A model generated the notes under the pieces. The model had not been told where the DNA came from and did no database searches. It saw only the letters and a program-made list of their open reading frames with translations. A stretch of 10,875 nt of DNA from Pseudomonadales bacterium (GTDB lineage: Bacteria > Pseudomonadota > Gammaproteobacteria > Pseudomonadales > Pseudohongiellaceae), in NCBI GenBank assembly GCA_031277435.1, contig JAITMI010000096.1:1-10875 (forward strand), read 5' to 3'. A program made the translations under genes and the position numbers. Every line of letters starts with the position of its first letter. Positions within the stretch are counted from its first letter, which is position 1. This document shows, piece by piece, positions 7,038-10,875 of this stretch.

Positions 7038-7063
7038 ACTGATTCACACCCATCGGAGACGAC

Positions 7064-7324
7064 ATGGAAGCAGTGAAAGTGGGAATCCGGGAGTTTCGGG
7101 CACAATTGGCGGACTTCATCGCCGCAAGCACTCCCGTGGCAATCACCCGGCACGGGCAAACCGTGGGCTACTTCATTCCCGCGCATGACCACGGTGAGGC
7201 CGAACTGGCCGCGCTGAAACGCGCCAGCCAGACTTTGGACGAATTGCTGGCGAGCCACGCCATTGACCCCGAAGCAGTAGTGGCCGAATTCAAGCAAGCA
7301 CGCAAACAAGGCCGTGCCGGATGA
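7064..7324 (+). CDS. Phd/YefM-family antitoxin of a type II toxin-antitoxin operon
   Basis: An 86-residue protein. The N-terminal part (about residues 1-45: VGIREFRAQLADFI, then PVAITRHGQTVGYFIP) is the typical Phd/YefM DNA-binding fold, seen in the pattern IREFRxxLxxxI followed by VxITRHGxxVxxxxP. The rest is charged and helical, as expected for the flexible tail that wraps and neutralises the toxin. It would bind the PIN toxin encoded next and repress their common promoter. GGAG lies five bases before the ATG. The stop overlaps the toxin start (ATGA), so the two are translationally coupled. Pairing of a Phd-type antitoxin with a PIN-domain toxin is known. The operon sits between two housekeeping-like genes with no visible insertion boundary. 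Confidence 0.92.
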   Translation: MEAVKVGIREFRAQLADFIAASTPVAITRHGQTVGYFIPAHDHGEAELAALKRASQTLDELLASHAIDPEAVVAEFKQARKQGRAG

Positions 7325-7737
7325 GTGGCAAATCTCTCGTGATTGACGCCAATATCTTGATCCGGGCAGTTCTTGGCCGGCGTGCGCGCGACCTGCTTTT
7401 CACGCACGCCGACACCGTGCGCTTTTATGCGCCCGATGTGGCCTATGCTGATGCTCGTCATTACCTGCCTGGTCTATTGATCCGCCGCGGTCTCGATCCA
7501 GCCGCGGCAATGCTCGTGCTGGATCAACTGGAAATCATCGTGCGTCCCGTGGATGCCGAGTTATACGAAACGCAAGCGTTGCGCCGCATCGAAAGCCGTG
7601 ATGCCGACGACTGGCCAGTGCTGGCTTGCGCCATACTGCTGAACTGCCCAATATGGACGGAAGATGCTGATTTTTTTGGCACGGGCGTGGCGACCTGGAC
7701 AAGCGACCGGGTCGAACTTTACCTGATGGCGGAGTAG
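7321..7737 (+). CDS. vapC: PIN-domain toxin, VapC family
   Basis: A 138-residue PIN-domain protein, the usual VapC length. PIN enzymes are Mg2+-dependent ribonucleases; VapC toxins cleave tRNA or rRNA and stop translation. Acidic residues expected at the active site are D9 (VIDANIL), probably D44 in the place of the common Glu, D97 in RDADDWPVLACA and D115/D117 in WTEDADFF. The C-terminal order DWPVLACAILLNCPIWTEDADFFG is typical of the fold. The ATG overlaps the antitoxin stop by four bases, giving coupled translation, and no separate promoter is needed. The frame is intact, so the toxin appears functional. The cleavage target cannot be deduced. Confidence 0.9.
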   Translation: MSGKSLVIDANILIRAVLGRRARDLLFTHADTVRFYAPDVAYADARHYLPGLLIRRGLDPAAAMLVLDQLEIIVRPVDAELYETQALRRIESRDADDWPVLACAILLNCPIWTEDADFFGTGVATWTSDRVELYLMAE

Positions 7738-7800
7738 TTCAAGCTTGCTCTTTCCCGCTGACGAAAGCGGATAACGGCAAACTCCCCCGCCAACTCCCAA

Positions 7801-7856
7801 TCCTTGCATCCACCGCGCGGCTTTGAGAGGCTGCCGGCATTTATTTGATGCAAGGA
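7801..7856 (+). repeat. 10-bp perfect inverted repeat whose 3' arm contains the argE ribosome binding site
   Basis: TCCTTGCATC (7801-7810) is exactly complementary to GATGCAAGGA (7847-7856), with a 36-base loop that includes the palindrome CCGCGCGG (7813-7820). The 3' arm holds AAGGA (7852-7856), the Shine-Dalgarno sequence of argE, and an alternative in-frame ATG at 7848. In a transcript that starts upstream of 7801, the stem would hide the ribosome binding site. It could instead be a DNA operator with widely spaced arms. The repeat is certain; its role is inferred. The remaining bases between vapC and the repeat hold a weak stem CCGCT/AGCGG (7755-7770) without a T run. Confidence 0.6.
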
Positions 7857-7862
7857 CTCGCC

Positions 7863-9020
7863 ATGCCTTCCGACTTTTTACACCTGTTCGACGCCTTGCT
7901 GCGGCTGCCATCGGTCAGCTCCGCGCACGCGGCGCTCGACATGAGCAACCGGCCGGTTATCGATTTATTAGCCGATCGTTTCAGTACCTTGGGTTTTACT
8001 TGCGAGATCATGCCGCTGCCGGGGCATCCGCATAAAGCCAACCTCATCGCCACGCTAGGGCGCGGGCCGGGCGGGCTGGTGTTGTCGGGCCATACCGATA
8101 CCGTGCCCTTCGATGCGGACTTGTGGCGCAGCGATCCTTTGCGTTTGACCGAACGCGACAACCGCCTCTACGGCCTTGGCAGCACCGACATGAAAGGCTT
8201 TTTCGCCATCGTGCACGAAGCGGTGCGCGCGCTCGATGCCAGTAAGCTGCAACAGCCGCTGGTGATTCTCGCCACCGCCGACGAAGAAAGCTCCATGGAC
8301 GGCGCTCGCGCCCTGGTACAAGCGGGGCGCCAACTTGGCCGCGGCGCGCTGATCGGCGAGCCCACCGGGCTCAAACCCATCAACCGCCACAAGGGCGTGA
8401 TGATGGAACGCTTGCGCGTGCAGGGGCAAAGCGGCCATTCCTCCAACCCCGCGCTGGGCAAAAGCGCGCTCGAAGCGATGCACGCGATGTTGAGCACGCT
8501 GCTCGCCTTGCGCGCCAGCTTGCAGCGCGAATACCGCAATCCGCATTTCGCCATCGACCTGCCCACCATGAATTTCGGCGTGATCCACGGCGGCGACAAC
8601 CCCAACCGCATCTGCGGCCACTGCGAGTTGGAATTCGACGTGCGTCTCTTGCCCGGCATGAACAGCGCCACCTTGCGCGATGACATTCGCGCGCTGCTGG
8701 AGCCCATCGCGCGTCAACACGCGGTGGAATTCAGCTTTACGCCCTTATTCCCCGGCGTGGAACCCTTCGCTAACGACCATTCCGAATTAGTGGCCCTATG
8801 CGAAACTCTCACCGGCTCTACGGCGCAAAGCGTGGCCTTTGGCACTGAGGCGCCGCTCTTGCAACAGTTGCATCTGGACACCGTGGTACTCGGCCCCGGC
8901 AGCATTGATGTGGCGCATCAGCCCAATGAATATATGGAGTTAGATCAAGTGCGGCCTTGCATCGAACTCTTGCGCCGGCTTATCGGGCGTTATTGCCTCG
9001 TGCCTGCGGCCTCCCGCTGA
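7863..9020 (+). CDS. argE: Acetylornithine deacetylase ArgE
   Basis: A 385-residue M20-family metallohydrolase, close in length to E. coli ArgE (383). It hydrolyses N-acetylornithine to ornithine and acetate in cytoplasmic arginine synthesis. Probable metal and catalytic residues are H77 and D79 (SGHTDTVP), D109 (STDMKG), E141-E142 (TADEESS), E166 (GEPTGLKP) and H352 (AHQPNEY). The dimerisation domain lies at about residues 175-285. The ATG at 7863 is chosen because AAGGA lies six bases upstream; ATG 7848 or TTG 7845 would add only 5-6 residues and have no good binding site. The ribosome binding site lies inside one arm of an inverted repeat, hinting at translational control. No ARG box was recognised. 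The gene stands alone here, without other arg genes. The closest alternative would be DapE or a generic M20 peptidase, but the motifs fit ArgE best. Confidence 0.93.
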   Translation: MPSDFLHLFDALLRLPSVSSAHAALDMSNRPVIDLLADRFSTLGFTCEIMPLPGHPHKANLIATLGRGPGGLVLSGHTDTVPFDADLWRSDPLRLTERDNRLYGLGSTDMKGFFAIVHEAVRALDASKLQQPLVILATADEESSMDGARALVQAGRQLGRGALIGEPTGLKPINRHKGVMMERLRVQGQSGHSSNPALGKSALEAMHAMLSTLLALRASLQREYRNPHFAIDLPTMNFGVIHGGDNPNRICGHCELEFDVRLLPGMNSATLRDDIRALLEPIARQHAVEFSFTPLFPGVEPFANDHSELVALCETLTGSTAQSVAFGTEAPLLQQLHLDTVVLGPGSIDVAHQPNEYMELDQVRPCIELLRRLIGRYCLVPAASR

Positions 9021-9028
9021 GCAAACAA

Positions 9029-9044
9029 TGTTCGTGCACAAACA
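9029..9044. repeat. Imperfect 16-bp palindrome after argE
   Basis: TGTTCGTGCACAAACA is palindromic apart from one mismatched pair and is centred on GTGCAC. It begins 9 bp after the argE stop. Its size suits a dimeric repressor site, but it lies about 340 bp before the receptor start and has no T run, so the role is unclear. Confidence 0.35.
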
Positions 9045-9073
9045 ATTCCCTGAATTTACATATTTCGGAATTG
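9043..9073. repeat. 7-bp inverted repeat CAATTCC / GGAATTG
   Basis: The arms (9043-9049 and 9067-9073) flank a 17-base AT-rich centre and are followed at once by the C9 tract. It could be an operator or a weak hairpin. Chance occurrence is possible. Confidence 0.3.
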
Positions 9074-9238
9074 ACCCCCCCCCTATTCCGGTACCTTCGC
9101 CAGCCGAAAAAGGGGAGTAAGTTCGACCAGGCGGAAACGTCAGCCGTGAATTCATCGCGGCGCATGCTTTATAAAAATCAGGCCACCCCAGCATTACAGC
9201 CCTGAGGCTTGTTACCAGTCGATTAGAAAAACAATCAT

Positions 9239-9260
9239 CCGGCGCCCCACTTCGCGCCGG
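9239..9260 (+). repeat. GC-rich hairpin in the leader of the receptor gene
   Basis: CCGGCGC (9239-9245) pairs with GCGCCGG (9254-9260) around an 8-base loop. The all-GC stem would be stable in RNA. T-rich sequence appears only about 13 bases later (around 9274-9284), too far for a standard intrinsic terminator. It may be a leader structure of the receptor mRNA if transcription starts upstream. Confidence 0.4.
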
Positions 9261-9379
9261 GAGTGATGCGCTGTTTCTCTTTTTGGCCTGCAAGCCGCTC
9301 CCCTTTTTGCAATGCAGCCGCGCAGGGTTCGCGCAGCCGTACAACAACCACAAGCAGAAACAGAAAGCGAGGGAGTACC

Positions 9380-10875
9380 ATGCAATACAAAAATGCAATC
9401 TCTGGAAGAAAGACCTTGGCTTGGGCTATTACAGCCATCACCGCATCACTGATCTTTCCATCTCTATCATTCGCGCAGAACAACGACCCCGAAGAGGGAC
9501 TGGAAGAAATTCAAGTCACCGGTTCGCGCATCCGCCTCACCGACGGCATGGCGACGCCAACGCCGGTAACGGCGGTCACCATCGACGAACTGCAAACCTT
9601 CGAGCCGGGCGCCACCATTACCGAACAGCTCGACCTGCTGCCGCAGTTCTTCGGCTCCAACACCGCGCAGCAAGGCGGCCTGGCGCTTAGCGGCACCGCT
9701 GGCGCCAGCTTCTTGAACATGCGCGGCATCGGCACCAACCGCACCCTGGTATTGCTCGACGGCGCGCGTATGGCTCCGGCCGACAAACGCGGCCCGGTCA
9801 ACGCCGACACGCTGCCCACCGCCTTGGTGCGTTCGGTGGACATCGTCACCGGCGGCGCTTCGGCGGCCTACGGCGCCGACGCCTTGGGCGGGGTGACCAA
9901 CTTCATCCTCGACCGCGAATTCGAGGGCTTCAAAGCCTCGGGCGGCACCGGTATCGCCGAATTCGGCGACGGCTTCCGCTGGAACACCAGCTTCGCTGGC
10001 GGCAAACGCTTCTTCGATGGCCGCCTCAGCCTGATCGGCTCCTTTGAAACCCGCTACATTGAACAGTTCGACCGCTTGTCCTCGGACATGCCGCCAAGCT
10101 GGTACCAGCGCTGGGGCTACGTCACCAACCCAGCCTGGCTCGCCGCCGGCTGCGTCCAAAACGTCTATTGCGATGCCGGCCCGCAGCGCATCATGGCGCC
10201 GCAGGTGGTGCCGAACAACGAGTTCGTTTACGGCATGATCCAGAACACCCGCACGGAATTGGACCGCATGGTCTTCAACCGTGACGGCACGCAAGTACAG
10301 CCGATTTCCAACCTCTACGGCCAGTACAGCACCGACTCCACCATGGGCTTGCCCACCGGCGGTAACCAGAACAACACCTCCGGCGGCGCCTTGTACGAAA
10401 TCTACAACGAGGCGAACGGCCCAGGGGTCAGCGGCGCCGAAGTGGTGGGCCGTTCCAGCTTCGCCTCGGCCAAGTGGGACTTTACCGACAAATTCTCCGT
10501 GTGGGGGCAACTGGTACACGGCGTGTCGGAATCGAACAACAAGCCCAACCGCCCCGATACCGGCGGTATCTCGCTCAGCTCCACCTGGGCGCCCTTTATC
10601 GCCGTCGATAACGCCTACCTGCCGGAATACGTGCGCAACGTGATGATCGAGAACAATCTGACGGAAATTCAGGTATCGCGCGGCGGCGGTGCGCTGGCTG
10701 GCATCCGCGACATCGGCAGCAACATGTATGAGCGCAACATCTTTACCTCCAATACCTACTCCGTGGGCTTTACCTACGACCTGCCGCGCGACTGGCGCTG
10801 GACGGGCAGCTACTCCACCGGCAAAACCGAACGTAAGTCGATGGTGTACGAAAACACCCGCGTAGACCGTATGTT
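9380..10875 (+). CDS. TonB-dependent outer-membrane receptor, N-terminal part (runs off right edge)
   Basis: The frame is open from the ATG at 9380 to the window end (498 codons) with no stop. GAGGGAG four bases upstream is a good ribosome binding site. Residues 1-32 form a signal peptide ending SFA before QNND. A TonB-box-like region, LEEIQVTGSRI, spans residues 41-51. The plug domain follows to about residue 180, with conserved LNMRGIGTNRTLVLLDGARM and VDIVTGGASAAYGADALGGVTNFIL. After that the beta-barrel begins, with alternating aromatic strands such as FSVWGQLVHGVSES. Related receptors are usually 850-1000 residues, so roughly half is missing. The protein would import a large or scarce substrate across the outer membrane using TonB energy. 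The plug style is that of the large receptor class of marine and aquatic proteobacteria. The ligand cannot be told. No TonB, ExbB or ECF sigma gene is near. Confidence 0.95.
   Translation, partial: MQYKNAISGRKTLAWAITAITASLIFPSLSFAQNNDPEEGLEEIQVTGSRIRLTDGMATPTPVTAVTIDELQTFEPGATITEQLDLLPQFFGSNTAQQGGLALSGTAGASFLNMRGIGTNRTLVLLDGARMAPADKRGPVNADTLPTALVRSVDIVTGGASAAYGADALGGVTNFILDREFEGFKASGGTGIAEFGDGFRWNTSFAGGKRFFDGRLSLIGSFETRYIEQFDRLSSDMPPSWYQRWGYVTNPAWLAAGCVQNVYCDAGPQRIMAPQVVPNNEFVYGMIQNTRTELDRMVFNRDGTQVQPISNLYGQYSTDSTMGLPTGGNQNNTSGGALYEIYNEANGPGVSGAEVVGRSSFASAKWDFTDKFSVWGQLVHGVSESNNKPNRPDTGGISLSSTWAPFIAVDNAYLPEYVRNVMIENNLTEIQVSRGGGALAGIRDIGSNMYERNIFTSNTYSVGFTYDLPRDWRWTGSYSTGKTERKSMVYENTRVDRM

Larger units (their letters stand above)
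9021..9379. other. 359-bp non-coding region between argE and the TonB-dependent receptor gene
   Basis: No convincing gene was found on either strand; short open frames have no coding signature. The stretch holds three dyads (listed separately), a run of nine C (9075-9083) and a TATAAA hexamer (9170-9175, 5/6 match to a -10 box) without a good -35. Its length and dyads suit a regulated promoter and leader for the receptor gene. No clear intrinsic terminator for argE was found. Confidence 0.6.

Noticed and set aside
6971..7309. Minus-strand frame ending LLPEAFLFGNHDIPLAPLI, possibly a remnant of a metallophosphatase or toxin
   Set aside because: GNHD resembles a calcineurin-like phosphatase motif, but it would lie at the C-terminus, and most of the frame overlaps the antitoxin gene. 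Too short to support a pseudogene.
7837..7851. GCAT-N7-ATGC dyad before argE as a possible ARG box
   Set aside because: It does not match the 18-bp ArgR consensus (no GAAT/ATTC halves) and is partly explained by the longer inverted repeat.
9467..10519. 350-codon open frame on the minus strand opposite the TonB-dependent receptor
   Set aside because: The plus-strand frame has a signal peptide, plug motifs and a ribosome binding site; the minus frame is a codon-bias shadow.

Overview
The window looks like chromosomal DNA of a GC-rich, Gram-negative proteobacterium, most likely a gammaproteobacterium. The evidence is an EptA-type lipid A transferase with PmrA-type boxes in its promoter, an ArgE very close to the E. 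coli enzyme, a TonB-dependent receptor and a periplasmic quinohaemoprotein. No transposase, phage gene, integrase, rRNA, tRNA or CRISPR array was seen. The species cannot be named from the sequence.

Layout. (1) Bases 1-1137, plus strand: the 3' end of a conserved protein that I tentatively link to the UGSC-associated family, followed 17 bp later by a small His-rich cupin; the two are probably one operon. (2) Bases 1156-4404, minus strand: a periplasmic PQQ-dependent dehydrogenase with an N-terminal cytochrome c domain, then a membrane fatty acid hydroxylase/sterol desaturase-family protein. A perfect 16-bp palindrome fills the gap where these converge with the cupin. (3) Bases 4536-6974: a PAP2 phosphatase (minus) and a phosphoethanolamine transferase, EptA (plus), are divergent. 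The 117 bp between them carry two copies of the CTTAAG-N5-CTTAAG type element, the known PmrA (BasR) recognition pattern. (4) Bases 7002-7737: a complete toxin-antitoxin operon (Phd/YefM-like antitoxin, PIN/VapC toxin) with its own promoter and a TGTACA-core operator. (5) Bases 7863-9020: argE, preceded by a perfect 10-bp inverted repeat whose 3' arm contains the argE ribosome binding site. (6) Bases 9021-9379: a non-coding stretch with several dyads and a C9 tract. (7) Bases 9380-10875: the first 498 codons of a TonB-dependent receptor that runs off the right edge.

How the genes may work together. PAP2 and EptA look like a PmrA-controlled envelope-remodelling pair: EptA adds phosphoethanolamine to lipid A, and PAP2 acts on a lipid phosphate or pyrophosphate. 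This is the kind of pair known from mcr-pap2 and eptA loci. The dehydrogenase and the di-iron membrane oxygenase are co-directional and may act on the same hydrophobic substrate, but nothing in the window identifies it. No wholly new system is evident. The most informative unexplained elements are regulatory: the paired PmrA-like boxes and the RBS-containing inverted repeat before argE.
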